In this document: one piece after another, positions 45,711-54,780 of the stretch
Layout of the letters: the number at the start of each line of letters is the position of its first letter
Numbering within the stretch: the first letter of the stretch is position 1
Assembly (NCBI RefSeq): GCF_023913735.1
Contig: NZ_JAMXBH010000001.1
Coordinates: 186,001 to 250,000, forward strand
Direction of reading: 5' to 3'
DNA from: Pseudarthrobacter raffinosi
GTDB taxonomy: Bacteria > Actinomycetota > Actinomycetes > Actinomycetales > Micrococcaceae
DNA: 64,000 nt
Program-made: the position numbers and the translations under genes
Notes under the pieces: generated by a model
Told to the model about the DNA's origin: nothing
The model's input: the letters and a program-made list of their open reading frames with translations, nothing else
Database searches by the model: none

Positions 45711-46301
45711 ATGTCTGAGCAGAAGCTCGCAGCAGAAGTACGCACCGAATTCGGCAAGGGCTTCGCCCGCCGCGCGCGCATGGCCGACCTGATCCCCGCC
45801 GTCATCTACGGCCACGGCGCCGAGCCGATCCACATCACGCTTCCGGCCAAGGCCACCACGCTTGCAGTCCGCAAAGCCAACGCCCTGCTGTCCCTGGACG
45901 TCAACGGCGAAGAGCACCTGGCCCTGGTCAAGGACGTCCAGCGCGACCCGATCAAGCAGATCATCGAGCACATCGACCTGCTGACCGTCATCAAGGGCGA
46001 AAAAGTCACCGTGGACATCCCGGTTCACATCGTTGGCGAACTGGCTCCGGGCAGCGTCTTCAACCAGGAACTCACCGTCATCTCCCTTGAGGCTGAGGCA
46101 ACCCACCTGCCCACCGCCATCGAGGTCGACATCGAAGGCCGCTCCGCCGGACAGCACATCCACGCTTCCGACCTGGTCCTGCCGAAGGGTTCGGTCCTGC
46201 TGGCCGACGCCGACGCCCTGGTTGTCCACATCTCCGAGGCCACTGAGGTCTCTGAGGAAGAGGCACAGGCTGACTCCGCAGCCGCAGTCGCCGGCGAGTA
46301 A
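45711..46301 (+). CDS. rplY: 50S ribosomal protein L25 / general stress protein Ctc
   Basis: 196 residues, the long (TL5/Ctc) form: an N-terminal 5S rRNA-binding L25 domain (EVRTEFGKGFARRARMADLI PAVIYGHG region) and a C-terminal beta-domain (residues ~95-185). An acidic Glu/Ala-rich tail closes it. GAGGAG lies 7 nt before the ATG. Single gene with its own structured leader; followed by a hairpin and then pth, the usual neighbour. Confidence 0.95.
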   Translation: MSEQKLAAEVRTEFGKGFARRARMADLIPAVIYGHGAEPIHITLPAKATTLAVRKANALLSLDVNGEEHLALVKDVQRDPIKQIIEHIDLLTVIKGEKVTVDIPVHIVGELAPGSVFNQELTVISLEAEATHLPTAIEVDIEGRSAGQHIHASDLVLPKGSVLLADADALVVHISEATEVSEEEAQADSAAAVAGE

Positions 46302-46320
46302 TAACGGCACAGTTTGATAT

Positions 46321-46350
46321 GTGGCCGGGCCCTGTCGGGGGTCCGGCCAC
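46321..46350 (+). terminator. Hairpin after rplY
   Basis: GTGGCCGG and CCGGCCAC pair over 8 bp, extended inside by CC/GG steps. Lies 20 bp after the stop, before the pth promoter. Confidence 0.6.
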
Positions 46351-46369
46351 TGCCATGTCCGGACCACCT

Positions 46370-46375
46370 TAGGAT
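46370..46375 (+). promoter_or_regulatory. -10 box of pth, leaderless geometry
   Basis: TAGGAT, exactly 6 nt before the ATG at 46382. Confidence 0.55.
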
Positions 46376-46381
46376 TGAATA

Positions 46382-46978
46382 ATGACTGACACCTGGCTGA
46401 TCGTTGGCCTCGGAAACCCCGGGGCCGAATACAAGGGCAACCGGCACAATGTCGGCCAGATGGTCCTGGACGAACTCGCGGGCCGGATGGGTGGCAAGTT
46501 CAAAACCCACAAGGCACGCGCCCAGGTGCTCGAAGGACGGCTGGGGATCGGCGGTCCCCGGGTGGTGCTGTCCAAGCCGATGAGCTACATGAATGTTTCC
46601 GGCGGCCCGGTGTCCGGCCTGGCAAATTTTTACGGCATTGACCCTGACCATGTTGTCGCGGTGCACGATGAGATTGATATTCCGTTTAACACCATAAAGC
46701 TGAAATGCGGCGGCGGTGAGGGCGGCCACAACGGCCTCAGGGACATGTCCAAGGCGCTGGCCACCAAGGATTACCTCCGGGTACGGGTAGGCGTGGGGCG
46801 CCCTCCAGGGCGGATGGACACTGCAGACTATGTCCTGCGCGATTTTGGCACTGCAGAGCGCAAGGACCTTCCGTTCCTGCTCGATGAGGCGGCTGATGCC
46901 GTGGAGATGCTGGTCAGGGAAGGGCTGACTGCGGCCCAGCAGAAGTTCCATCCGGTCAGGTCAGACGTTCAGGAATAA
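46382..46978 (+). CDS. pth: Peptidyl-tRNA hydrolase
   Basis: 198 residues. Frees tRNA from dropped-off peptidyl-tRNA. Catalytic and binding residues lie in VGLGNPGAEYKGNRHNVGQM (Asn, His), KPMSYMNVSGGPV and VHDEIDIPF. Predicted leaderless mRNA. Followed after 112 bp by the first LuxR-type regulator. Confidence 0.96.
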   Translation: MTDTWLIVGLGNPGAEYKGNRHNVGQMVLDELAGRMGGKFKTHKARAQVLEGRLGIGGPRVVLSKPMSYMNVSGGPVSGLANFYGIDPDHVVAVHDEIDIPFNTIKLKCGGGEGGHNGLRDMSKALATKDYLRVRVGVGRPPGRMDTADYVLRDFGTAERKDLPFLLDEAADAVEMLVREGLTAAQQKFHPVRSDVQE

Positions 46979-47000
46979 AACTTAAAACCGCCTGTCCCTG

Positions 47001-47083
47001 TTTACCTGCGTGTGCCAAGGGGTAGTCTTCTTCCTAAGCGGGGGAGCGATGGGGCTTATCCCGCTTTAGTGGGATGTAGGGGA
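47001..47083 (+). promoter_or_regulatory. Promoter and leader hairpin of the LuxR pair
   Basis: TTTACC (47001-47006), 16 bp, TAGTCT (47023-47028) predict a start near 47035. ATCCC (47058-47062) and GGGAT (47071-47075) form a hairpin directly before the ribosome site AGGGGA (47078-47083), which could affect translation. Confidence 0.45.
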
Positions 47084-47090
47084 CAAGTTC

Positions 47091-49829
47091 ATGTCAATCG
47101 AGCCACTCAGCTGGGGACGTGGGTCACCGCTCAACGACCTTGAGCTGCGCACCGACACTGCAGGCGTGTCAGAGCCGCAGCGATGGTCCGTGCCCGCACG
47201 GAGTGCCAACCTCGAAGCGGTCCGCGCCGCCCTGACCAGCCTCGACTCCCTGGGAGTCGTCATCACCGGCGGACGCGGTGTAGGTAAGTCATCCTTGGCC
47301 AGGACAGCCGTCGCCGAGCTTGGCCCGGATATCTGGACGTTGCAGCTGCGCAGCGGACCGTCGTCCGGCACAACACCCTACGGCTGCCTGGCTTTCCTGC
47401 TGGCGCGTCTTCCCCAGGCGTACATGGGGTCGCCCACAGCCATCCTCCGTGGCATTACGTCCCTCATCAAAAGCGATGCCGCGGGGCGCCAGTGTGTCAT
47501 CACCCTGGACACCGCCGGCAGCATTGATGATATGAGCGCCGGCGTCCTGCTCAACATCCTCCTGACCGGGACCGCCCGCATGGTGGCCGTGGCGCCCATG
47601 GTCAGTGATCTACCCGCCGACTTCCACTGGCTCCTCAACGACCGCCGGCTCACCGAGGTCAGGCTGGACAACCTCAATGAGCTGCAGACCCGCCAGGTGC
47701 TGCTTTCCCTGCTGGGCCACCGCGTTTCGGCCTCCCTGGTCAGCACTTTCCACACCATGGTTGGCGGCAACCCCCTGCTCCTGAAAGCGCTTGTAACCGA
47801 GCAGCAGCATTCGGGGAACCTGGTTCTGTCGGACTCCGTCTGGACTCTTCGGGACAAGGTGGTGCTCGACGGCGCGGCCAGCCTCGACGACATCGTCCGG
47901 TCCCAGTGGACCCGGAAGTCTCCGGAGGAACGGGACGTCATCGAGATGCTCTCGTGCGCCCGCAGCGTGGAACTGTCCAGGCTGACCAAAGTGTACGGTG
48001 CCGGCGTGGTGGCGGACATGGAAGATTCGGGCCTGCTGGAGATCGATTCCTCGGACAACCGATGGGTTTCACTGCGTGAAAAGTACCTCGGCGACGTTGT
48101 CCGCTCCTGGCTCAGCATCACTCGGCGAAGGGAACTGCGGAGCCTGCTCCTGGGCGGCAAGGAACCTGACCCTGCCACGATGACGATGGAAGAACTGATG
48201 GCGTTCGGCGCCTGGACCCAGGAATGCGAGGCCGAGCTGAGTCCGGCCATGGCGCTTGCCGCCGCCGAAGCCGCAGTGCAGCTCTTTGACCCCCATTTTG
48301 CCCTCAAGTATGCCGACACGCTGAAGCGGAATGACCCTCAATGGGTGCCTGCCCAGCGGCAGAAAGCCGCAGCGTACCTGCTCATGGACCTCCCGGTGCA
48401 GGCCATGGCAGCACTGGACGATATTTCCCAGCCGCAGCTGGACAACCTGGACGTTGAGGAGTTCGCCCGGGTGGTCGAGGCCAAATCTCGGGTCATGGTC
48501 TGGCTCCCCGAACACACCGCCCGGGTGCCGGCGCTGCTGCAGACGGCACGGGAGCGGCTGGGCGTGGAGCCAGGAATTGCGAAGGGCTGGCCGGAGCCGC
48601 TGGCTGCTGCGGCCAACCGGATCAGCCTCAGCGAATTCGAGTACCAGGCTTTTGTGGGGGACTACGCCTCCGCCTTGCCGGCACTGGAAGCCGCTGCCGA
48701 CCCCGGGCAGAATCCGGACACCTGGTTCAGGATGAACTCAGCGGTGATCCTCATGAGCGCCCTGTCCATGGCCGGGCGGGAAATGGACGCCCTGAGCCTG
48801 ATGAGGCAGCTGGGCGGGCAGATCTCGGACGCCGCCGAGATCGTGGGGCTGCGCGAGAGGTTCGCCGGCCGGGCGTACAACGTGCTCCTGATGGCAGGGC
48901 AATGGCGCCGGTGCATCGACCTCCTGGATCCGCCTTCCGCGCGCGAGTTCCACCGGCTCCCTTACCGGAGCGCCGCCGCGGAGCTAGCGGCCGGCATCGC
49001 CTATGTGTACTCGGGCCGCGGCGCCGTTGCCCTTGATTCGCTGCTCTCGGCCGCTGCACAGCTGGAACTGCGGCCCGTCCAGAACCTGCTCCGCGCCGCC
49101 TACGCCGCCATCGCCTTCGCGTATGCGCAGATCGGCAATGCCGGGCAGTCCCGGCAGTATCTTGACCGGCTGCAGCGGACGGCAGGTGCCGCTGACCATG
49201 CCACCCGGAGCCGCATTGAATTCTGCGCTGATATGGCCGCCCGATGGCTGGGGGACAATGACGCAGCCACCCGCCTCAAGCAGTCAGCCCGCCGTGACAT
49301 CGCGGCAGGCAGGTTCACCCTGGCCGGGATCAGCCTGCTCGGAGCCACGGTCAACGGCACGGAAGCGGACTTCCGGCTGATGGAACAAGTGGCCGGGCAA
49401 CGCCAGGGCCCCTTGGCGGAAATTTCGCGTCTTGTCGCCGTGGGCAGCCGCACCCACGACGCCAAAACGTTGCTTGCCGGCGGGGAACTGGCGGCCACCC
49501 TGGAACTGGATGCCGTTGAGGCCCGGTGCATGGCGCTGGCCGTTGACTACGCCCGGCAGGCCGGTGACTCGGTTTCCGCCAGGAATGCACAGGCCCGACT
49601 GGACATCCTCGCAGCCACCGTGGCAAGCCTGCCGATCGTGCCGAGCAGCGGCAGCCCTCTACTGACTGCCAGGGAGAGGCAGATCGCGCGGCTGGCCGGC
49701 CGGGGCGCGTCCAACCGCGATATCGCCGTGGAGATGGGCGTGTCCGTGCGCACTGTGGAAGGCCACCTTTACCAGGTCTTTACCAAGCTCGGAGTTACAT
49801 CCAGGGGTGATCTGACTGGACTCGTCTAA
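47091..49829 (+). CDS. LuxR-type ATPase regulator, first of a tandem pair
   Basis: 912 residues, STAND/LAL-like layout: N-terminal P-loop ATPase, long helical middle, C-terminal LuxR HTH. Walker A is ITGGRGVGKSSLARTAV (Lys66). The Walker B region reads CVITLDTAGSID, with only one acidic residue in place of the usual DD, so hydrolysis may be weak. TPR-like helices fill about 370-830. The HTH near the end reads LTARERQIARLAGRGASNRD, then VEMGVSVRTVEGHLYQVFTK. AGGGGA lies 7 nt before the ATG. It overlaps the next regulator if that starts at 49816. Signal and targets unknown; suf genes lie downstream. Confidence 0.88.
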   Translation: MSIEPLSWGRGSPLNDLELRTDTAGVSEPQRWSVPARSANLEAVRAALTSLDSLGVVITGGRGVGKSSLARTAVAELGPDIWTLQLRSGPSSGTTPYGCLAFLLARLPQAYMGSPTAILRGITSLIKSDAAGRQCVITLDTAGSIDDMSAGVLLNILLTGTARMVAVAPMVSDLPADFHWLLNDRRLTEVRLDNLNELQTRQVLLSLLGHRVSASLVSTFHTMVGGNPLLLKALVTEQQHSGNLVLSDSVWTLRDKVVLDGAASLDDIVRSQWTRKSPEERDVIEMLSCARSVELSRLTKVYGAGVVADMEDSGLLEIDSSDNRWVSLREKYLGDVVRSWLSITRRRELRSLLLGGKEPDPATMTMEELMAFGAWTQECEAELSPAMALAAAEAAVQLFDPHFALKYADTLKRNDPQWVPAQRQKAAAYLLMDLPVQAMAALDDISQPQLDNLDVEEFARVVEAKSRVMVWLPEHTARVPALLQTARERLGVEPGIAKGWPEPLAAAANRISLSEFEYQAFVGDYASALPALEAAADPGQNPDTWFRMNSAVILMSALSMAGREMDALSLMRQLGGQISDAAEIVGLRERFAGRAYNVLLMAGQWRRCIDLLDPPSAREFHRLPYRSAAAELAAGIAYVYSGRGAVALDSLLSAAAQLELRPVQNLLRAAYAAIAFAYAQIGNAGQSRQYLDRLQRTAGAADHATRSRIEFCADMAARWLGDNDAATRLKQSARRDIAAGRFTLAGISLLGATVNGTEADFRLMEQVAGQRQGPLAEISRLVAVGSRTHDAKTLLAGGELAATLELDAVEARCMALAVDYARQAGDSVSARNAQARLDILAATVASLPIVPSSGSPLLTARERQIARLAGRGASNRDIAVEMGVSVRTVEGHLYQVFTKLGVTSRGDLTGLV

Positions 49830-52536
49830 CGGCCACGCTGCCAAACAGGGAACGCAATATCGACTGCTCACGGGCCGGCGTGAGCCGCTGGACCGGATCT
49901 GCAACATCATTCGCAGCCGCACGAGCCAGGCCGTGTTCCTCATGGCGGGCCCGGGCATCGGGAAGTCAACGCTGACCGAGGCCATCACCGAGCGGCTTTC
50001 CCAGGAGATGATCATTGTTCAGATCCATGGAAGTTCGTCGCTGTCCGGCGTTCCCTTTGGAGTTTTGGCGCCCTACACGGCGGAGCTGACGGCCGAAGAC
50101 TCCGTGTCTTCGGTGGCTGTGCTGCGGTCCGTGTGGAGGTACTTTGAGAAGCTGAAAGCCGGCAAGGATACCCCGTTGCTTCTGATGATGGATGACGCCC
50201 ATCACCTGGACGAGGCAACGGCCAGCATCGTGGCCGACATGATCTCCGCTGGCTGGGCCACAGTGCTTGCTGCCGGCAGGCCGCGGCCCGGGCTGCCCCA
50301 GCCGCTCGCTCAGCTCTGGTATGACGGACTGGCTGACCGTGTGGATCTCCGACCCATGAACCGGGAGCAGGTCGAGGAAGTCCTCTCCCACGCACTTGAT
50401 GGAACAATCCCCTCCGGAACCATTGACACAATCTGGAGCGCGTCTGGCGGAAATCCGCGGATTCTTGATGCCTTGCTGCATGATGCCGCAGAGCGGGGCG
50501 AACTCGCAAAGCGTAACGGGATCTGGATGCTGCTGGGCCCGTTGCCTGCCGACGGACCCAGGCTCGCCGAGGTGGTGGTGAAGGACATGCTCCGCCGCAG
50601 CCCGGAAGAGCAGGAAGTCCTGAAACTTGTCGCCCTCGCAGGACCCGTGAGCCGGAAGGTGATCGAGGATATTTTTGGCGCTGAAGTAGTGCGCACGCTG
50701 CTGGACCAGCAGATGATGGTGGAAAGTTCCGGCATTCCAGCCGATCTCCGGATCTGGAACTCCGTGTTCGGCGAGGCGCTCCGCACAAGTATCTCGGTGT
50801 CCCGGAGCCTGCAGCTGCTTGAAAAGATCCGGGATCAGCTGGGAACCGCTCCCGAAGGGTCTGAAGGCAGGATGAGGGCCGTGGAATGGGCCCTTGAATG
50901 TGGATTGAAAATATCCGATCCCGAGCTGCTTGAGGCGGCCGGCACTGCCTTGGTCCACTCCCGGAACCGGAGCAGCCGGATGATGGCGGCGAAGGTCGTG
51001 GACCCGGACCTCGTGCCGCAGGCACAGGCCGTCCAGGGACGCGCCTTATTCAATGAAGGCGACTTTGCGGGTGCGGCCAAGCTCCTGGACGGATGCTGGC
51101 TGCAGCTGGGGAACGGTGCCTGGGCTGTTCCGGTCCTGATGCTCAGGGCCATGGCACACCAGGCTCTGGGAACGCCGCTGTCAGTATTCGCGGCCGATTC
51201 CCGTGATGCGCTTCAGGGCGCAGGCGTCATGACGGCTGGCCCGGATGCTGTGCCGCCGGATTCCCAAGAGACCGCCGGCGCGCCGGCCGGGCCCTGGCAG
51301 GAGCGCTTGCTTCGCCTGCTGGAACTTTGCGAAGCAGGCAACCACCAGGCCTTGGAGGCCGAGGTCCAGGACCTTCGGAGCAGCCGCGCCGGCGATGCCA
51401 CGGACGACGCCCTGCGTGCGGTGGGCCTGGCGCTGCTGGCCCATTCGCTCGCCCCGGCCGGACGGGCCGTCCAGGGGCTGGATGCCGCATTGCGGGCAGT
51501 CTCGGAACTTCCCTCACTGCAGGGTGGCGTGTTCTTCTTCAACGAATTTGTCCTTGGCCGCCTGGTGGCAGATTACCTGGCCATGGGGGAGTGGGACTCG
51601 GCGGAACGGGAGTCGGCGAACTATGCTGCCGGGCAGCCGCGGGGTGTCGCCTATTTCGGCGGCAGCCTCGAGGTGCTCCGTGGCTACTCGCTCCTGCGGC
51701 AGGGGCGGATGGAACGCGCCTATCAAACGCTGTTGCCGGCGGTGGAGACCCTGAGGCTCAACGATCCGCTGCAGATGTTCCGGTTTGGTTCCGGGCTGGC
51801 GTTTTATGTAGCGGCGAGGCTCGGCGACGCCGCCCAGGCCGGCCGGCTTGAGCTGGATTACAAGGATTCACCGCAGGGTTCCCCCGGCTACGGACTCCTT
51901 GCGAGGGCGTACGCGGCAGCGGCATCGGAGTATGTGGCGCATGACGGAAAAGGCCTGGCGCGCCTCCACACACTGGCCACCACACCCGAGGTGACCACAC
52001 GGGCCGGGACACTCCTGGAACTCTTGGCTCTCTGCTGGGACCTGGGCGACCATTCCGTGATCCCGTTGGTCCACTCACTGGCGGGGAGCGTGGAAGGCCG
52101 CTGGGCCGCGGCAATGCTCACGCTGGCGGGGCATTGGGAGTCCGAGGACGCCGATTCCATCATGGAAACGGCAGCCATGCTTGAAGGCGCGGGATTCGTT
52201 AACCTTGCGCGGGAAGCCTACGCGCGGTCGAGCACCGTCCTTGAGAGCTCCGGTGAGCGCCGGCGGGCCCGTCAGGCGGTGGCCCTGCGGGAGAAGTGCG
52301 ACCACGAACTGGGCGAGCGGTTCCGGGAAGGCCACTTCATCGCCGCAGCACCCAGCGTGCACCTCACCCGCCGGGAACAGGACATCGTAGAGCTCGCCGT
52401 GAAAGGTCTCACCGACCGGGAGATCGCACAAAGACTCATGGTGTCCGTGCGTACTGTGGAGGGCCACCTCTACCGCACGTACGTCAAACTCGGCGTGCGG
52501 AGCCGCGACGAACTGGCTTCGGCCCTTCCGAACTAG
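49816..52536 (+). CDS. LuxR-type ATPase regulator, second of a tandem pair
   Basis: 906 residues if it starts at the CTG at 49816. The first canonical start is a GTG at 49933, which would leave only six residues before the P-loop (FLMAGPGIGKSTLTEAI). The upstream frame encodes YRLLTGRREPLDRICNIIRS, the lead-in typical of these ATPases, and AGGGGTGA lies 5 nt before the CTG, so I favour CTG. Walker A Lys50 and Walker B LLLMMDDAHHLDEAT are intact. The helical middle is ~600 residues. The C-terminal HTH is LTRREQDIVELAVKGLTDRE, then SVRTVEGHLYRTYVKLGV. The two members are diverged in sequence but share architecture. Confidence 0.87.
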   Translation: MDSSNGHAAKQGTQYRLLTGRREPLDRICNIIRSRTSQAVFLMAGPGIGKSTLTEAITERLSQEMIIVQIHGSSSLSGVPFGVLAPYTAELTAEDSVSSVAVLRSVWRYFEKLKAGKDTPLLLMMDDAHHLDEATASIVADMISAGWATVLAAGRPRPGLPQPLAQLWYDGLADRVDLRPMNREQVEEVLSHALDGTIPSGTIDTIWSASGGNPRILDALLHDAAERGELAKRNGIWMLLGPLPADGPRLAEVVVKDMLRRSPEEQEVLKLVALAGPVSRKVIEDIFGAEVVRTLLDQQMMVESSGIPADLRIWNSVFGEALRTSISVSRSLQLLEKIRDQLGTAPEGSEGRMRAVEWALECGLKISDPELLEAAGTALVHSRNRSSRMMAAKVVDPDLVPQAQAVQGRALFNEGDFAGAAKLLDGCWLQLGNGAWAVPVLMLRAMAHQALGTPLSVFAADSRDALQGAGVMTAGPDAVPPDSQETAGAPAGPWQERLLRLLELCEAGNHQALEAEVQDLRSSRAGDATDDALRAVGLALLAHSLAPAGRAVQGLDAALRAVSELPSLQGGVFFFNEFVLGRLVADYLAMGEWDSAERESANYAAGQPRGVAYFGGSLEVLRGYSLLRQGRMERAYQTLLPAVETLRLNDPLQMFRFGSGLAFYVAARLGDAAQAGRLELDYKDSPQGSPGYGLLARAYAAAASEYVAHDGKGLARLHTLATTPEVTTRAGTLLELLALCWDLGDHSVIPLVHSLAGSVEGRWAAAMLTLAGHWESEDADSIMETAAMLEGAGFVNLAREAYARSSTVLESSGERRRARQAVALREKCDHELGERFREGHFIAAAPSVHLTRREQDIVELAVKGLTDREIAQRLMVSVRTVEGHLYRTYVKLGVRSRDELASALPN

Positions 52537-52936
52537 GCCTGCGTACGGACGCCATGCGTCCGGGACCCTGTGTAAGGACGTCCGGAAACGCGTAGCCCCG
52601 GCCCCAAAAAGTAGAGTACTGCCTACTCGTGTGCTGAGCTTCAGCATGCGATTGACTTAGTGCGGCAGGAAAACACGGAGCCACCAAAACCGCGGACCGG
52701 CCATCAGACTTTCAGGCCTCATTTTGAAGCAAACTTCCGGCCCTGGGGCTGGATCGAAGCGGGGCCGGCGACGTCAGAGTCTTCTGAGACCGAGACTCTC
52801 CCCCCAGCCGTCGCCGGCCCTCACCTCCGCGGGCTGAAGCCCGGAGCTGCTGTGGCGGTTGCCCATCGGGCCGCCGCCATAGTGGTGTTGTGGGACAATT
52901 GAGTGTCAATCCATTGGCATCTCAAGGAGTTTAGCT
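52537..52936. other. 400-bp gap before sufS with palindromes and a large hairpin
   Basis: No gene seen. It contains GAGTA-CTGCC-TACTC (52614-52628), TGCTGA-GCT-TCAGCA (52632-52646), a TTGACT word just after them, the two-tier hairpin at 52762-52820 and a small GGGCT-GA-AGCCC hairpin after it. AAGGAG (52924-52929) is the sufS ribosome site. The suf promoter itself is not clear. Confidence 0.55.
52762..52820 (+). terminator. Two-tier 59-nt hairpin downstream of the LuxR pair
   Basis: GGGCCGGCGACG (52762-52773) pairs perfectly with CGTCGCCGGCCC (52809-52820). Inside, AGAGTCT (52776-52782) pairs with AGACTCT (52793-52799). Probably a terminator for the regulators, but its size and 226-bp distance from their stop also fit a small RNA or a sufS leader element. 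Confidence 0.5.
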
Positions 52937-54262
52937 TTGGCCCTAGTATCAACGCCTGCCACGCTGGAACGCGCAGTGCCGGCCATGGATAACGCCGAAG
53001 TCCTCAGGATTCGAAACGACTTCCCCGTACTTGGCCAGCTGGTGAACGGCCAGCCCCTGGTATACCTCGATTCGGGCGCCACCTCGCAAAACCCGCTCAG
53101 TGTCATCGAAGCTGAGCAGGAGTTTTACGAACAGCGCAACGCTGCCGTGCACCGCGGGGCCCACTACCTTGCCGTGGAAGCAACAGAGGTGTTCGAAGGT
53201 GCCCGCGAGACCATAGCGGAATTCATCGGTGCCGGCTACGCGGAAACGGTGTGGACCTCCAACGCCACCGAAGGCCTGAACCTGCTCAGCTACTCGCTCT
53301 CCAACGCCGCGCTGTGGGCGGCGCAGGGGCGCGGCGACGCCCGGCTGAAAGACCTCGCAGTGGGCCCGGGTGACCAGATCGTGGTGACCGAAATGGAGCA
53401 CCACGCCAACCTGATCCCTTGGCAGGAACTGGCGTTCCGCACAGGCGCCACGCTTCGTTACATCCCCATCGACGACGCCGGTGCCCTGCGGCTGGATATT
53501 GCGGCCGAGATCCTGGGAAGCAAAACTAAGGTCCTCGCGTTCACCCACGCCTCCAACGTGTTGGGCACAATTAACCCCGTACAGGAACTGGTTGCGCTGG
53601 GGCGGCAGGCCGGAGCCCTGGTGGTCCTGGACGCCTGCCAGTCGGCACCGCACCTGCCGCTGAACGTCAAGGAGCTTGACGTCGACTTCGCCGTGTTCTC
53701 CGGCCACAAGATGCTGGCGCCTACCGGAATCGGGGTCCTCTACGGCAAGCAGGACCTCCTGGACGTGCTGCCACCGTTCCTCACAGGCGGTTCCATGATC
53801 ACCACGGTGACCATGGAACGGGCCGAGTACCTGCCCGCGCCGCAGCGCTTCGAGGCCGGCACCCAGCGCATCTCGCAGGCCGTTGCCCTGGCCGCCGCAG
53901 CCAACTACCTCACGGAAACCGGCCTGGACCGGGTGCACCGCTGGGAAGCGGAGCTCGGCCAGCGGATGGTGGCGGGGCTGGAGTCCATTCCCGGCATCCG
54001 CGTGCTGGGGCCTGCCGCCGGACAGGAACGGATCGGCCTTGCCGCGTTCCACGTCGACGGCGTGCACGCGCACGACGTCGGGCAGTTCCTGGATTCCAGG
54101 GGCATCGCCGTCCGCGTGGGTCACCATTGCGCCCAGCCGCTGCACCGCCGCTTGGGCCTGACCGCAACCACCAGGGCAAGCGCCTACCTGTACAACACCA
54201 CCGACGACGTCGATGCCTTCCTGGAAGCCGTCGCCGGAGTCCGCTCCTACTTCCGCGTCTAG
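52937..54262 (+). CDS. sufS: Cysteine desulfurase SufS
   Basis: 441 residues, PLP enzyme of class V aminotransferase fold taking sulfur from cysteine for Fe-S clusters. PLP Lys258 lies in FSGHKMLAPTGIG and the persulfide Cys398 in VRVGHHCAQPLHRRLG, the group II (SufS) type. The start is a TTG at 52937 with AAGGAG 7 nt upstream; translation could also begin at the internal ATG of MDNAEVLRIRNDFPVLG. Followed 24 bp later by its partner sufU. The scaffold genes sufBCD are not in the window. Confidence 0.95.
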   Translation: MALVSTPATLERAVPAMDNAEVLRIRNDFPVLGQLVNGQPLVYLDSGATSQNPLSVIEAEQEFYEQRNAAVHRGAHYLAVEATEVFEGARETIAEFIGAGYAETVWTSNATEGLNLLSYSLSNAALWAAQGRGDARLKDLAVGPGDQIVVTEMEHHANLIPWQELAFRTGATLRYIPIDDAGALRLDIAAEILGSKTKVLAFTHASNVLGTINPVQELVALGRQAGALVVLDACQSAPHLPLNVKELDVDFAVFSGHKMLAPTGIGVLYGKQDLLDVLPPFLTGGSMITTVTMERAEYLPAPQRFEAGTQRISQAVALAAAANYLTETGLDRVHRWEAELGQRMVAGLESIPGIRVLGPAAGQERIGLAAFHVDGVHAHDVGQFLDSRGIAVRVGHHCAQPLHRRLGLTATTRASAYLYNTTDDVDAFLEAVAGVRSYFRV

Positions 54263-54286
54263 CGCGATCACCGAAGGTACACCACC

Positions 54287-54736
54287 ATGAGCCTTGACCA
54301 GCTGTATCAGCAGATCATCCTTGACCATTCCAAAGCCCGTCACGGCAGCGGACTGGCCGGCATCGCCGTGCCGGCGGGGGCGTCCACGGGCCAGTCCCAC
54401 CAGCTCAACCCGGTCTGCGGCGACGAAGTCACGCTGCGGGTGGCCGTGGAAGACGGCAAGGTGGCGCAGATTTCCTGGGACGGCGAAGGGTGTTCCATCT
54501 CGATGGCATCGGCGTCGGTCCTCAGCGAACTCGCGGAGGGAATGACCGTGGACGAGCTCCACGCCGTCATTGGCAACTTCCGCGAAGTACTCCGCTCGCG
54601 CGGGAAGATCCACGCCGATCCCGAGATCCTGGGCGACGCCGCGGCTTTCGAGGGTGTGGCCCGCTACGCCGCGCGCGTTAAATGCGCCATGATTTCCTGG
54701 GTGGCCGCCGAGGACGCCCTGAACCAGGCAGCCTAG
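54287..54736 (+). CDS. sufU: Zinc-dependent sulfurtransferase SufU
   Basis: 149 residues. Accepts sulfur from SufS and hands it to the SUF scaffold. Zinc-site residues are Cys44 (NPVCGDEV, with the Asp), Cys69 (GEGCSISMASASVL) and Cys133 (RVKCAMISWVAAEDAL); the insertion that separates SufU from IscU is present. Convergent with nhaA. Confidence 0.95.
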   Translation: MSLDQLYQQIILDHSKARHGSGLAGIAVPAGASTGQSHQLNPVCGDEVTLRVAVEDGKVAQISWDGEGCSISMASASVLSELAEGMTVDELHAVIGNFREVLRSRGKIHADPEILGDAAAFEGVARYAARVKCAMISWVAAEDALNQAA

Positions 54737-54752
54737 GCACGCACGGGCCGAA

Positions 54753-54770
54753 GCCGGGCCGAGGCCCGGC
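54753..54770. terminator. Hairpin between convergent sufU and nhaA
   Basis: GCCGGGC-CGAG-GCCCGGC, a 7-bp stem and tetraloop, no T-run. Confidence 0.5.
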
Positions 54771-54780
54771 CGCGCCGCTG

